Shown: positions 34,391 to 46,952, counted from the stretch's first letter. The stretch: DNA of 64,000 bases from Tetracentron sinense (GCA_015143295.1 CM026556.1:20584547-20648546); one strand, 5' to 3'. The notes: a model not told the origin generated them from the letters alone. Program-made: numbers and translations.

Positions 34391-35576
34391 TCTCACAGTC
34401 ACCTCTCTAGGCGAGCTAGGATAGAAGTTGTCATGCCAGGGTTGGATGCTCAAGCACCATAAATGTAGGGTGAAGTGCTTAGATAGAAATTTTGTTTTGT
34501 AAGGATGATGTAATGTTTTGTTTCAATATGTTGCCTACGTGTATAAACATACTATATTATGTTATGGAAATTTTCTTACTTTTCGTGGGTGGTTAGTAAC
34601 ATGAAAAAAAAAAAAAAACCTAAGGGCTTGCCAAGAAGCAAGTGCCTAGTCTTGTGTTGGTTGATGAAGGAATTGTATGTCCATAGTATAACTTGGTGAC
34701 AGAGTTCAAACTTGCGTGGGAAAGTATCCCCGCTCAATTGTGCATCATCCAAATTTCAAGGACGATATTTTTATAAGGGGGGAGGATGTAGAGCCCTAGA
34801 ATTTGAGTTCACTATTCATGTGAATAGTGCCCCTACATGGTGTGTGTGTAAAGGCCTAAGGCCTCCCATTGTGTTCTTGATATTATGATTAGTGAAGTGA
34901 GGGTTTTAGGTACATGGTTTGAGTCTTAAAAAGAGAGTGTAAAGATACTTTAAGTGGGTAAAATCAAGGGTATAAAATACCCTAAGTGTTTAAATGGGTT
35001 GTAGGTGAATAGTGCTAGCGCATGAGGCATAAAGAGGCCCCAGCCTCTTATGCATGTCAGTGTGAATTTAATGATCATTGAGGTGGGTTAAAAACCTATG
35101 GAGAACAATTATGAGGTGTGCGTAGGGTGCTGGACACAAGGGAAAAGACTGTGAAAACACTCGAAGTGCTCTAGGTGTTGAAAAGGTATGTTTTGGCATT
35201 TGCCTCAAATTTAAAGGGCTCTAGTTTAGTCATCATTACTCGGAGTCGAGTGATTATTGAAATTTTTTAAAGGTATTAGAACCCTCTTCAAGGTTCATGT
35301 TGATCACTTTCCTTGATTTTGAGTCAGGGTTAAGTCAAACGTCCGAGTTCCGAAAACGGATCTATTGCAAAAATGGGTTGATGAAACCCATTTGCATGTC
35401 AGTCATCTTTAGAGCCATTTTTGATCAATTAAAACTCAAAATTTGAATCATGAGAAAACATCAAAGTTGTTCCTCTCTGAAATTCGAATCCAACGCAAGT
35501 TGAATCGTCAAAATTCGATAAGGGAGTCAAAAGTTATGGCCGAAATACCGAAGTGCGTTTTTGCAGAGTGTCGGTC

Positions 35577-35663
35577 ACTACCGATTGCTCGGTCCACTAC
35601 CGGTAGATCGGTCATAAGCACCGATCGATCAGTCCACTACCAATAGATCGGTCATCTATCGGT
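35577..35663. repeat. Palindromic-word array in Tekay-type LTR
   Basis: Words ACCGATTGCTCGGT, ACCGGTAGATCGGT, ACCGATCGATCAGT, CAATAGATCGGT and CTATCGGT stand in close series, ~35 bp after the conserved block. Confidence 0.8.
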
Positions 35664-36593
35664 CCTTCGCATTTTCCAGAAATTTCATTAAGGGTTTTTT
35701 GGTCTTTTGGCCACTCCACCCTATTTTAAGGGTTGGCTCGAGCCAAGGGTGTTCATAAACACCCTTTGCAATATTTTGAGAGAAAGTGAGAGAGGAAAAA
35801 AGGGGTTTTCAACTAGGGCATCAAGTGGAGAAAGATCAAGGGTTTAGAAACCCTAGAGCATCCCAAAAGCTTGGATTTCTCAATCCACGGCTCAAGCACG
35901 TGAGGAGCACGTTCTCCAAGCTCGGTAGCGTTCTTCCTCGACATTTTCAAGGGTTTCTTCCCCTATCCAAGGTTAGTACACCCTACTAGTTACCTTAGTA
36001 ATAACCTAGGTTTCCTAAAGAATGTTATAGATTTATCTTTTACATATCCCCTTCTTGTGGAATTGCATGAGTATTAAGGCAATTGGATGCCATATGATTT
36101 GTGATGATGGTTGTGTGATTGAAAACGATGGAAGGGCAATGTACAGATAATGACCATACTCAATGTGGTTGAAGAAATGCATGTATGGACTTGAGAACTT
36201 AAGACTAAGGAAATAGGAAATTAAGGTTTACAGAAATGTTGAATGCGAGGTGTTTGACAAAATGTTTGACAAAGAAATCATGAAGTAAATGCTTAGGAAA
36301 ATGTTGAATATTACGTGCTTGGCAAATGCTTCTATGAACATTGAACTTAAGATTATGAAATTATGATTAAGGTTTTCCCTAAATTGGTGGTTTTAACCAA
36401 ATGCAACATATATTCCTTCTAATCTCACATGTTTAGGGATAAATTAGTAAATTGAATAAATTTTTATATATGTTCTACTTAAGATCTCTCATGCCTATAG
36501 AAATGGTATATGGTATTGTTCAAAGTATCTTCATGCCGAGACAATGCTCACAATGCACTAAGCACAAGCGTATATGAAAGTGAAAAAGGAATG

Positions 36594-36930
36594 TCAAGGA
36601 GGTTGGTGGCTCCGGTTAAGGGTGCTAGCCTCTGGCTCATAATAAAAGGATATGGAACTATCAAGGAGGTTGGTAGCCCCGGTTAAGGGTGGTAGCCTCT
36701 GGCTCATAAGAAAAAGATATGAAACTGTCAAGGAGGTTGGTAGCCCCGGTTAAGGGTGCTAGCCTCTGGCTCATAAGAAAGGTATTGGATATGTCAAGGG
36801 GGTTGGTAGCTCAGTTTTGTGCGGGTGCTAACCCCTGACTCATAAGAAAGGATTCAAAAGTGGTGTACTATCAAGGAGGTTGGTAGCCTAGGGTTGTGCA
36901 GGTACTAACCTCTGGCTCATAAGAAATACG
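36594..36930 (+). repeat. Minisatellite in LTR, five ~67-bp units
   Basis: Units start TCAAGGAGGTTGGTAGC at 36594, 36661, 36728, 36794 and 36871 and each ends near CTCATAAGAAA. The last two carry a variant middle (GTGCGGGTGCTAAC-like). Confidence 0.9.
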
Positions 36931-37536
36931 GAAAGGAAAAACTCATAAGGACTCACATGATTTATATATATGGTTGGTTTTCATTAGAATTGTGCTTCGA
37001 TAAATAGTTATGTACGATGTTGTTTAAAATGATTATGAACTGTACTATTCTGTCACTTGCATATGTTAATTGTTCATTATTACTATTGTTAGCTAGTAGC
37101 TTGTACTCATTGAGTATTCCATACTCAGCTGTACTTTTATGTCGGCAGGTACACTATATGATATATGGACTCCAGTTCCTTGGATAGAGGTGGCTCAAGG
37201 AGAGTAGGAGATTGTTCTGTTGTCACCCAGATATTAGGGGTTAGATATGTGGCCTTATGGTTGGGTAGAGAGAGAGAGAGACATGTATTTTGGGTCTTTT
37301 CTTTTGGGGATTTTCATGTAGGCTTGAGTTGGTAACTCAAGCATTGGACCCTTTTGTGCTTACTGTAAATTTTATTAAGTCGTTGGTTTATGTTAACACT
37401 CGGAAGTATAGTTATATTAAAGAAATTTTCCGGACCACCATTTGGTATGCCTTGTATACTCCTAGCAGGTTAGTTTTAAGTATAAGTCACGTTGCCAAGG
37501 TATCCTACCTCCTAGGGGGTATTTTGGGGCATTACA

Positions 37537-38100
37537 ATTCGTGGTATTAGACTTCCTACTCCCTCTCCTAATCGCCCACTTTTTGTCAAGTGAATTTTTC
37601 CTCCTAGGGGTAGAATGAAATTAAATGTTGATGGGGCTTCTAGGGGGAACCCTGGAATTGCTAGTGGAAGAGGAATTATCAGAGACCATAATGGTGTCTT
37701 TGTTGCTTGTTTTTATTCCTGTTATGGTATTGAAAGCAATAACTCAGCGGAAGCTCTGGCTCTTCTAGATGGTCTTAATTTGTGCAACTCCCTGGGTATC
37801 TACAATGTTGACATTGAATCTGATTCTAAAATTCTTATTGAGAGGTGGAATGGAAAAATTTCTTATTCTTGGAAGAATTGATATTTGGACAAGAAGATAA
37901 AATTTTTTTTGCATAATAGTTTCTCTCTTAAACATGTTTATCGAGAAGCGAATTCAATGGCTGATGGTTTAGCTAATATTGGTTGTGATCTTATGGGCTC
38001 TAATCGCATTTTTTCTTCCAGTAGTGTTCCAGATCAAATAAAAGTGTTGATTCTATTGGACAAAAGGGGTTTAGGGAATTTTCGACAGCAAAAGAATTAG
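37537..38100 (+). pseudogene. LINE (plant L1) ORF2 C-terminus: RNase H-like domain
   Basis: KLNVDGASRGNPG, NNSAEALALLDGL, IESDSK and YREANSMADGLA are the RVT_3 RNase H-like domain found at the end of plant LINE ORF2. All four acidic catalytic positions are visible: D in NVDGAS, E in SAEAL, D in ESDS and D in SMAD. The tail PDQIKVLILLDKRGLGNFR is also typical. Two in-frame TGA codons (37591-37593 and 37879-37881) stand where tryptophan is plausible; the natural stop is TAG 38098-38100. The remainder of ORF2 is cut off by the Tekay-type LTR at 37536. Dead copy. Confidence 0.85.
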
Positions 38101-38488
38101 ATTGTGGGGTTGGTTGTTTAGGGGTCCCCCCAAGTTCCTTTTTATTTTCTTTTTTTGTCGAGGTAAGGTTTTGTGTCTGTTGGACAAAAGGGGTTTAGGG
38201 AATTTTCGACAGCAAAAGAATTAGATTGTGGGGTTGGTTGTTTAGGGGTAAGGTTTTATGTCCCCCCCAGTTCCTTTTTATTTTCTTTTTTTGTCGGGGT
38301 AAGGTTTTATGTCGCCCTAATTTCTTTTATTTTTCGTTTTTTCTTTTGTAGGGGTAAGGTTTTTGGCCCCCCCCCCCCCCGCCCATTTTTTCTTCTCTTG
38401 TAGGGGTAAGGTTTATGTCCCCCCGGCTAATTTTCATATTTTAATAAACTGGTAGGGGTCCACCAAACCCCCCACTCCTTTTGAGTGG
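38053..38488 (+). repeat. LINE 3' UTR with tandem duplications
   Basis: A ~123-bp segment starting TTGGACAAAAGGGG occurs at ~38056 and again at ~38179, so the end of ORF2 and the start of the UTR are duplicated. After it, GGGGTAAGGTTTT recurs four times (~38246-38415), each followed by a C-run and a T-rich stretch. The UTR is split at 38488 and resumes at 48927. Confidence 0.8.
38484..38488 (+). other. Target-site duplication AGTGG (left)
   Basis: AGTGG directly precedes the LTR start; the identical AGTGG at 48922-48926 directly follows the other LTR. Confidence 0.9.
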
Positions 38489-40364
38489 TGTAAGCACCCC
38501 AATTTTGCACCCCTTTAGCCACTTTTCATACCTTTAAAAACCCTTTCAAAACCTCTCTTTTAAAACCCTCTTTCCCCGTGCTTCGATTTTCAGAAATGCC
38601 CCTGAGGTAAAAAAAATGATCAAAATGTCCCTGGAGTAAAAAATAACCAAAATACCCCTAAAAGGTTCTAAAAAACTCATATTTCATCTAAAATATTTTT
38701 CGGGATTTTATCAGTTCAATTTCAGTTATTTTGGGATCAAATCGGGCTTAAAGCGAAAAAATGATAAAAATGCCCTATGGTGTAAAATGACCAAAATACC
38801 CCTAAAAAGTGCTCAAACGTTATAATTTTATCCAAAATAATTTGAAAAAAATTTTGGTTCAATTTCGGCTATTTTCGAGCTCAAAATGGGCTTGAAACGA
38901 CAAAAATGGTTTTTCGGTAAATAGGAGTATAAACCAAAAAACCCAAAAAATCAGTTTTTTGAAGGGCCAAACAAGCCCCTTGGGGCAATCTCAGCTTTTT
39001 AAAAGGCACGGGACCATGTGAGCCCCACTTGCACAGTAAACTTCATTTTTAATATTTTTATTTGCTAATAATAAAATATAGTAAATCTCGCCTTTTAAAA
39101 TGGCGCGGATTTAGTGTTATCCGCGTTGCTGCCCCACTGTTCACACCGCTTTACTATTCATTAAAATATATTAAATCGTGCCATTTAAAATAGCGCGGAC
39201 ACTATTCTGAAACACTATAAATATCCCTCATCCCTTCCATTAAAATTCACCAATTCCATCTCCTTCTCTCTCCTATTCCGATTTCAAAGTTCTTCATAGC
39301 GCCCGGATTCCCGAGAAAGTCAATTGCGAAGGGTTGATTCTCGGGGCCTATTTTCAAAAATCTTTTCAGATTTTTCAGAAGGTAACTTTTCTTCGAAATG
39401 CTGACTTTTGCTTTGTCTTTTAGTAGTTTAATTAGCTTTTTAATTGCTTAGACTGCTTGCAACTACCCTGTCGAACCTCTACCCGAACTTCAATTCAAAC
39501 TTAACCTACCCTGTCAAACTTCTGCCCGAACTTCAGTTTAAACTTAACCTATCCTGTCGAACCCTTACCCGAACTTCTGTTCAAACTAGCCTCGCCTAGT
39601 CGAACCTTTGTCCGAATCCTGGTTCAAAACTAGTCGAACCACTGCCCAAATTCCGGTTCGAAACTAGCCTCACTTAGTCGAATCTCTACACGAATCCCTA
39701 GTTAAACCTCTAGGTAAATCCTAGATTAACCCCAGTTAAACAATAGCTAAACTCTAGCTAGATCCCTATTAAACCCTGTTCAGGTACCCATCCAGGGCTC
39801 CCCGACACGAGCTTAAAACTGCCCCATCGCTCCTTAGCATAAGCTTAAAAGGCCTTACGCTCCTCAAATATGAGCGTAAACAATCAAATCAAATCAAACC
39901 ATCAAACCATTTTATCAATCCCCTCCGGAACTACGTGTGGCTTGATTCCACTAACAGTGGATACGTAGGCAACCCTGATCGAGTTCAACTCCCTAGGATA
40001 GAATTCCTATTCCGTTTCTATCTTGTCCATTTCATTACATGTATATTACTATTATTATCATATCTGCTTAGCATATAAATCCAATTTAAAGCTTCTCTTA
40101 TGGTTTCCCCATTTTGATTCAAACTTAGGGAATAGGTAACCATCTTTGAATGGGAGTTTAGGGGTGCCTAACACCTTCCCCTAACTCAACTGAATTCTTT
40201 ACCCTAACCTCTGACTTTCAAACCATGTCTTATCCAAACATTTCGGGGACCTATTTCTCTCAGAATTAGAAAGGTGGTGACTCTCAACTTAATTGCAATT
40301 TATTGCTATTCCTCCTTGGGTTTAATCCTGATCAGGAATGGGGGTTTAAATTTCGGAACTCACA
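38489..40364 (+). repeat. 5' LTR of Ogre-like element
   Basis: TGTAAGCACCCCAATTTTGC to GGAACTCACA, 1876 bp. TATA box at 39214-39222; GTCGAACC-type ~42-bp repeats at ~39465-39700. Confidence 0.9.
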
Positions 40365-40365
40365 G

Positions 40366-40383
40366 CTGGCGACTCTGCTGAGG
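40366..40383 (+). other. Primer-binding site of Ogre-like element
   Basis: TGGCGACTCTGCTGAGGA, 1 bp after the LTR. Confidence 0.7.
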
Positions 40384-40384
40384 A

Positions 40385-41463
40385 CTCTGGTTTCGTAGAC
40401 CAGTGTTCAAGCTAAAACCTGAGTTTGAATCAAACGTTGGAAACCACATTAGAAGCTTTCAAATTCATCTATATGCTGTAAATGTTTCTGTCATTATTAT
40501 CAAAACCTCGGACATTTGTTTGCAAAACTTAACAACATGCCTATGGTTCCATTTTATTCATTGCTTGATTTTGATTGCATTCATATTCATTGCATAATAG
40601 AATAAAAATCACCATTCACCTATCTAGTTTGGATCCGGTAAGCTTACAATCAAGGGATGGTTATACCGAGGTTAGAGCCCAAAGATTTATGGAAAGTACT
40701 GGTGGTAGACCGAGAGATGGTTATCTCTGGTAAATACGACTGGTCTTTCCCACTTGTACCGATCATCCCTTTTCAGGTATGTTCTTTACCGGGGAGTCGC
40801 ATACACGGTCAAGTGCTCCTCAACCTTATAGTCAAAACCCTGCATACCCAAGCATAAGCATGTAGACGAAGAATCTCTGTTTAGGCATAAACCAAGAACC
40901 ACCCGTCAGGAGGGATAACCTTATCCCTATTTTGTTCTTGGTTTAAGCCGCTCCTGTATCTTTGTTCAGGTATAGGGATAGTTGTATCCCTATACCCAAC
41001 CTTTTTGGAGCTTTGTATGAGCCTTGATTGCTATATAGGTCTAACCCTAATCCATTTAACCAACATCGTGTGAGGTCTAAAAACCTAGACTCTAAATAAA
41101 TCATAACCCATTGATTTATTTTGATCTTAACCCAACGGGCTTTAGATCCTAACAACCCAGATCAGTGAAATGGATCCCTATCCATACATCTTGTTGAGTC
41201 ACACACGTTGAATTGAATCACCCTTATCTAGTATCATAACCCAATCATTTTAATTCATTTCATAAATGATTATTTTCAATTCAATTCAAAATTTATAAGG
41301 TATTCAATTTAATTCATTCAATTCATAAGGTTCAAGTTAAAAAATGATTCAATTCATCTTGTTCATATCATCATCCGCATTCTATTAAACATCATCCTCA
41401 TCATATAAGTCAAGTCTTGTCATCATCTACCTCATTCATTTCATCTCCAATTGTAGTACATTC
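40385..41463 (+). other. Ogre-like leader region
   Basis: Non-coding leader shared with copy 2 (26741-27624). An inverted repeat flanks AACCACCCGTCAGGAGGG at ~40888-40950 (AAACCAAGAAC ... GTTCTTGGTTT), a potential large hairpin also present at ~27178-27235. Confidence 0.55.
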
Positions 41464-42655
41464 ATGAGTTGGAGAGTTACTCGTTCTATGACTAAAGCAC
41501 TTGCCCTTGCACAAGCAGAGAAAGAGAAAGAGTACCCCGAAGATTTACCACTAGCACTCTCAGAGATGGAGCACGAAGAAGCACCAGCTGACATGTCCAC
41601 CATGCAAGCTTTGGATAATGCATGCAAACTTCATGAAATCAAAGGCTCAATCACTGCAATCTTTGAATCACTGAAGAGTCTTACCATGGCACAGGCATCT
41701 AACCGTCCCATTCTTCAACCAGGACCTTCATCTGTTGAACAACCTACAAGATCATCCCCTAATCCTCAACTGACTGATGACCCAGACTTTAGCCAGTATG
41801 ACCAACCTGCTGATGCAGTAAACCAAGCCCCGTCGTTTACAGATCTACCAAACTTGGTCACCCCAGAGATAACACTGTTCATAAAAAGCAACAAGAGCGA
41901 ATGGAAAGAGTCCAAGAGTAGCTCAAGCAGATGCAGAATGGAAAAAAATCCAGGGGAATGATTTCTTAGATTTGACATTATATACTGGGGCAGCAGTGTC
42001 TGAAAAGTTCAAAGTTCCAGCCTTCGAGAAATATGATGGTAAGGGATGTCCTCGTACTCACCTCAGGCTCTACTATGGAGACATGCTTGGCGACGGTGGC
42101 AACCCTGCACTACTAGTCCAATGCTTCCAGAAGAGTTTGACCAGTCTAGCTTTGAAATGGTTTATATCGCTGGATTTGGAAAGGATCAAGACATGGAAGG
42201 ACCTAACAACTGCATTCGTTGAGCATTACTCTTTCAATATGGAGCTCCTACCACAGAAGGGGGACCTTGAGCTCATGTTCAAAAAATTTGATGAGTCATT
42301 CATCAAGTATGCAGCCCGAGGGAGGGAGATGGCCGCTAGAATGAGAGTTTCCTTACCCGATGATGAGCTGATAGATACATTTCTTAAAACTCTAAAGAAG
42401 CCTTACTCTACCTTACTCGCCGCAGTTCAGACTTCAGATTTTGCCATAGTAGCCCGAAGCGGGGCCCATATTGAAGCATCCATCCGGTCTGGGTCTATAC
42501 ATTCCACATTATACCAAGAGTCATCACAAGCTGAAAACAGTAACAACAATAGATCCGGAGGAAAACGTGATCCCAAGAAGAGAGAAATAGATGTCCAAAT
42601 GGTGACACCTGTAGCATTAGTCCAAGTTCCTAATCTTGGGGCACCAACACCATAA
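41464..42655 (+). pseudogene. Ogre/Tat-like gag
   Basis: N-terminal MSWRVTRSMTKALALAQAEK (41464 on) is followed by the capsid-type domain at 41972-42655: FKVPAFEKYDGKGCPRTHLR, LVQCFQKSLTSLALKWF, LPQKGDLELMFKKFDESF and LPDDELIDTFLKTLKKPYST. This is the Gag of plant Tat/Ogre elements, which packages element RNA in the cytoplasm. At 42839-42950, CDFHQGPGHLTDNYRALQHK is the cysteine/histidine RNA-binding segment typical of this Gag. About one or two breaks. Confidence 0.85.
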
Positions 42656-43059
42656 GCCTTTGGTCAGCAAGTTCAACATCCATCTCAAGCCCAGGCCCAA
42701 AGGCAGTAGCGCAAGCCAACCAGGCAGTTTACCCATCTCCCCTATTCATTTAGTCTGCTCCTTCTGTTCATCATAAGGAAGCTAGTTGAGCACCCAGAGC
42801 CAATCCCTATACCTAACCCAGTACTGCACTATTTTCGTATGGATCAGCATTGTGACTTCCATCAAGGCCCAGGTCACTTAACCGACAATTACCGAGCATT
42901 GCAACATAAAATCCAAGATATGCTTGAGCAGAGCAAGATTGAGTTCGCTCCCGACAACACCAATATCCTTGATACCCCCATGCCACTACATAATAACCAA
43001 GCCAATCACATCCAACCTGCCCAACCCATCCAACCGGCCATGCCTGTGCCGTTTTGATA

Positions 43060-45604
43060 GCCACTGGGAATGAAGCATCTTGGGCCAGAGAGCCAGAGAA
43101 ATAACACTTTTGAAGGGTCTGCAGAGATCAAGTCGACCAAAGTCTATCTTTTTATTTTTTTGTCAAGTCTTGTAAGTATCAGCTAGTGGCCCATAGTTCG
43201 GTCCAGGTAAAATCTGTCTTTTGTAGTCTAACATGTTGTGTTCACTTCTCATATTCAATAAAGTAAGCTTTTTTGAAAGAAATCCCATTTTGTTTACGCC
43301 TAAATTTGGCCCATGATGATCTAGCACTTCTTAGAAACTCTAGTAACCTGAGGCTACCTAAAAGAAAAAAAAATTGTTTTCTTTTCTCGTGCTAACTAAG
43401 CTTGCTGGTTTTAAAAGGGCTTGCCTGAATCATGATTAAACCACTCAATTCCAAGAATGCCCAAGGGCAACATATGTCAATAAGCAGGTAGAGGAATTTC
43501 CAAAGAAAACCTTCAACCTCACAGAGCCAAGGCAAGAAAGAGGGAAATTCAATAATGACCCTAAGTATGCAAAAATTGGAACCTTGCTACACTAAGGGTA
43601 AAGGGTAAATCTGAGATTTCTTCAAGAAGGCCTATCAGACCAGTGTCAAGATTCAAAATTACAAATCATTCGCACAGAGGAAAATGCACAGAGCATTCAT
43701 CATCCATACTGAGGTAGTACACAAGACAAGGGCAAAACAATATACGAAGCACTCATCGAAGAAATTGACGAAGAACCCTATTTTCATTGAAGCATCACAC
43801 CGAGGGGCAAGATCAGTCCATTGTTGAAGACCTATACGGTTGGAAACAGATTTCCCAAGAGTATTCATCAACGCAGTCGTATGGAGAATGAAGACCTCCA
43901 AGAGCCAATCAATGCAGATCAAGTCAAAAGATGCCACACTTAAGATCCTGTCAAGAAACTGTTTGTACTCTCAATCGCTATAGGAAATGAAAGGAGGCCA
44001 TGTTTGGCATACCATTTCTCCCTACTCGTATACCCGATCAAGTTCATATCAACAAAATCCACTAATTAGCCCTTCGAGCCTAATAGCCTTTCTTTCTTGA
44101 AACACATTTATCAGGACACTCCTATCAAAAGTTTTATTGTAAGCCTGAGAGCCCGAACTATGACATGACCTGATCCTAAAAAGGGTACGTAGGTAGCTTG
44201 AAAATCAGGTGCGGTCAAATCAATCAATTGAGCACATTAGCCTCTTCAAAAAAGTAAAGAGTGAAAGAAAAATCAAAGCTCAAAAGAAAAGAAAATCAAA
44301 AGAAAAAAAAGGGCAAATCCCAAAATCTCAACAAAAAAAAAAGCAAAAGCTCAACAGAGGTGCTCGAGCAACCAAAGATCAAAAGCAGAGAGGGTGTTCC
44401 CAAAACTTCGACCCCTAAGCCTACGTTTCTTCCTTTCTTAAGTCCTCTCAGATCCCTCAGAGACTAAGAGTACAGGCAGATTGACAGGCAAGCATCTAAA
44501 AGCAACATTTCAAATCTATCAAGGTAATGACGGGAGAAGACATCTCAGCTCAACTTAAAAGTCCCAGGCCCAGGAAAAACCAAAATGATACTGAGGCGCA
44601 AAAATAATGCGAACCCAGCTCTGGTATTGCTACCAGGGGCAAAAAAGGGAACAAAATATCAACTTCACAGGCATGAGTGAAAACCGGAAACGACCTCATT
44701 GCGCAAAAACTATGCAATCCCCATGACTTGGTCAGTCCAAGGGTAAAAGAGGAAAAACGTTGAATTCTGGTTCGACGGCAGAAGATCGAGAGAAGATAAC
44801 TCTGACTCCTAACACATTTCTTCAAGCTCAGATTGAAGAAGCTCAATGTCATGGCGATCCAATGCCCTTAGCTCCAAGTAAGGCCCTGTTCAGCCTACGA
44901 CAAGGTTAGAACTGAGTAATTATCTCTCTTCACACTTACTCAAAAGGTTAAGATTGCTCATTGCTATATCCTACCCTAGAGGGACAAGAGATCCTCAAAC
45001 TTCAGCTTGGGAAGACCCCCTCAAAACAAGCAAGCAAAGAAACCACCCTCCTTTCAAACTTTTGATTTTAAATTCAAAATTTTCAAAATCTCATTTTTGC
45101 TCAAAAACTGATTTTAAGCTCCAATTTTTCAAAAAAAAACAAAGTTGTCTTTAGGAGTCATAGAGTCTCAGTATGTCTTATGGCTTGGTCAGAGATCGAT
45201 CTCCTTTCAACAGTTCTCTGAAGATCAGCAAAGCAATCAAGTGCAGAAATTGCAAGCTGGGGGCAAGTGAGAAATCAAAGCTTCATTTAGCGAGTCATCT
45301 CTCTGCTCTTTGCATTATCATTTCATCTCATCTGTATTCATTCTAAGCATATCACCATTCATTATATGCATCATCATGCATCTCATGTCTCATCTTCTTG
45401 CATAATAGTCACATCACACACTTGTACATAGCTATCCACTGCTTGCACACCTACATATGTAGCTGCACTTTGCATACACACTTCACAATCATATACGTAA
45501 TTAACTGCACTGTACACACACTCACACACTTAGCTACACTACGCACACACATTCCAATAGTTAGCTTCACTATGCACATACACCCACATGCCTATCCAAA
45601 ATCC
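43060..45604 (+). other. Non-coding 3' half of Ogre-like element, first part
   Basis: No supported gene and no pol motif. At ~44580-44760 an imperfect repeat occurs (GAGGCGCAAAAATAATGCGA, then CATTGCGCAAAAACTATGC). A-rich K-coding stretch at ~44240-44345. At ~45400-45600 degenerate TAGCTACACTACGCACACAC-type phrases. Confidence 0.6.
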
Positions 45605-45615
45605 TTGCCCGTATC

Positions 45616-45780
45616 GACGCAGGCACCTCGCCCGTTCCGACGCATGCACTCATCACCCGAACTGACGTAGGCACTCATCGCCTGAACCGACGTAGGCAAT
45701 CATTGCCTGAACCAACACAGGCACTCCTCGCGCATTCTGACACAGGCACTCCTTGCCCAAACCGACGCGGGCAACATATC
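45616..45780 (+). repeat. 25-bp minisatellite, about 7 units
   Basis: Units of the form GACGTAGGCACTCATCGCC plus TGAACC follow one another with variation. Confidence 0.85.
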
Positions 45781-45896
45781 CTCAATATAACCACCATATC
45801 CAGAGTCCGCTGTGAGCCGTCTTGTGATGAGGTTAAACCCACATATCCTGTTGTCCTTCTTGTGCATCTCGTCTGGTGCATCCTTTTTTTTTAAAT

Positions 45897-46480
45897 CCAT
45901 AGGGCTGACAACCTTCGAATCCTGTCATAGGGTTGACTATCTTCGAATCCTGTCATAGGGCTGACTACCTTCAAATTATATCATAGGGCTGACCACCTTC
46001 GAATTATGTCATAGGGCTGACTACCTTCGAATTATGTTATAGGGCTGACCACCTTCAAATCATGTCATACGGCTGACTTACCTTCGAATCCTGTCATAGG
46101 ACTGACTACCTTTGAATTATGTCATAGGGCTGACTACCTTCGAATCCTGTCATAGGGTCAACTACCTTCGAATCCTGTCATATGGCTGACTACCTTCGAA
46201 TTATGTCATAGGGCTGACCACCTTCGAATCATGTCATAGGGCTGACAACCTTTGAATCCTATCATAGGGCTGACTACCTTCGAATCTTTTCATAGAGCTA
46301 ACTACTTTCGAATCCTATTGTAAGGCTGACTACCTTAGAATCATGTCATAGGACTGACTACCTTCGAATCCTGTCATAGGGCTGACCACCTTCGAATCCT
46401 GTCGTAGGGCTGACTACCTTCGAATCTCGTCATTGGGTTAACAACCTTCAAATCCTATCATAAGGCTGACAACCACCGAA
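45897..46480 (+). repeat. 28-bp minisatellite, about 20 units
   Basis: Consensus CATAGGGCTGACTACCTTCG plus AATCCTGT. Single-base variants are spread through the array. It lies in the non-coding 3' half, ~490 bp before the 3' LTR. Confidence 0.95.
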
Positions 46481-46952
46481 TCATCTACATATACAACCCA
46501 TCTGATGTCACATTCATCTACTCCGACATCTCGTTTGATATCATATTCTGTTTTCTCTATCTCAGATGCTTCATCACTGACCACGAACCATCCATTTTCC
46601 TCTCTATCATTGTCGTCCTCCTGAATGAAGCGTGATTTCATCACTAAACATGAATTATTACTTCCTCCTTTTTATCATTCTTCCCTCCGACATGAAGCGA
46701 AGAATTATCTCTCCCTATTCTCAGATGTTTCATCATTGAGCATGAACAATCCTTTCCTTCTCTCTATCCCCGACTACTGAACATTTTTTCCTATCAATCC
46801 CATCCTCTAGGATCCTATTAGTGGCAAGAATTCTAAGTATAATTTAACTTTTTCTTTTTGACTTTTTTATCTTCAAAATTCACAAGTTTTCTTCACTGCG
46901 TGTGCAAAATTGAGGCCTTATAACCTTTGTCGTTCATGTGCTAGCACCCTCC

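Larger units (their letters stand above)
33439..37536 (+). mobile_element. Gag-only Tekay/Del-type derivative with 3' LTR
   Basis: A leader-like stretch (33439-33690) is followed by gag remains (33694 to ~34390), a short 3' non-coding piece, the polypurine tract AAGGGGGGAGGA (34775-34786) and a 2750-bp LTR ending GGGGCATTACA. No pol is seen between gag and the tract. The LTR's right edge abuts LINE coding sequence, so the element entered a LINE. Fossil. Confidence 0.65.
34787..37536 (+). repeat. Tekay-type 3' LTR (2.75 kb)
   Basis: TGTAGAGCCCTAGAATTTG to GGGGCATTACA. Internal order: conserved block 35485-35541, palindromic words 35577-35663, GGTTAGTACACCCTACTAG (~35970), GCAATTGGATGCCATATG (~36080), a minisatellite (36594-36930), then the 3' part with ACTCAGCTGTACTTTTATG (~37124). 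The solo LTRs at 53660-62146 share this order on the other strand. Confidence 0.85.

Noticed and set aside
36594-36930. CRISPR-like array
   Set aside because: Units are contiguous tandem repeats without unique spacers, in a plant LTR.
37537-37560. TGGTATTAGAC after the LTR at 37536 as a primer-binding site
   Set aside because: It resembles the initiator-Met site, but the sequence runs on into the LINE ORF2 region and the LTR is preceded by a polypurine tract, so it is a 3' LTR next to LINE sequence.
44209-44467. Lys-rich small ORFs
   Set aside because: Produced by an A-rich stretch in two overlapping frames; low complexity without support.
45398-45670. 90-codon His/Thr-rich frame
   Set aside because: It is read from CA-rich repeat DNA inside the non-coding half of the Ogre-like element; no domain or coding signal.
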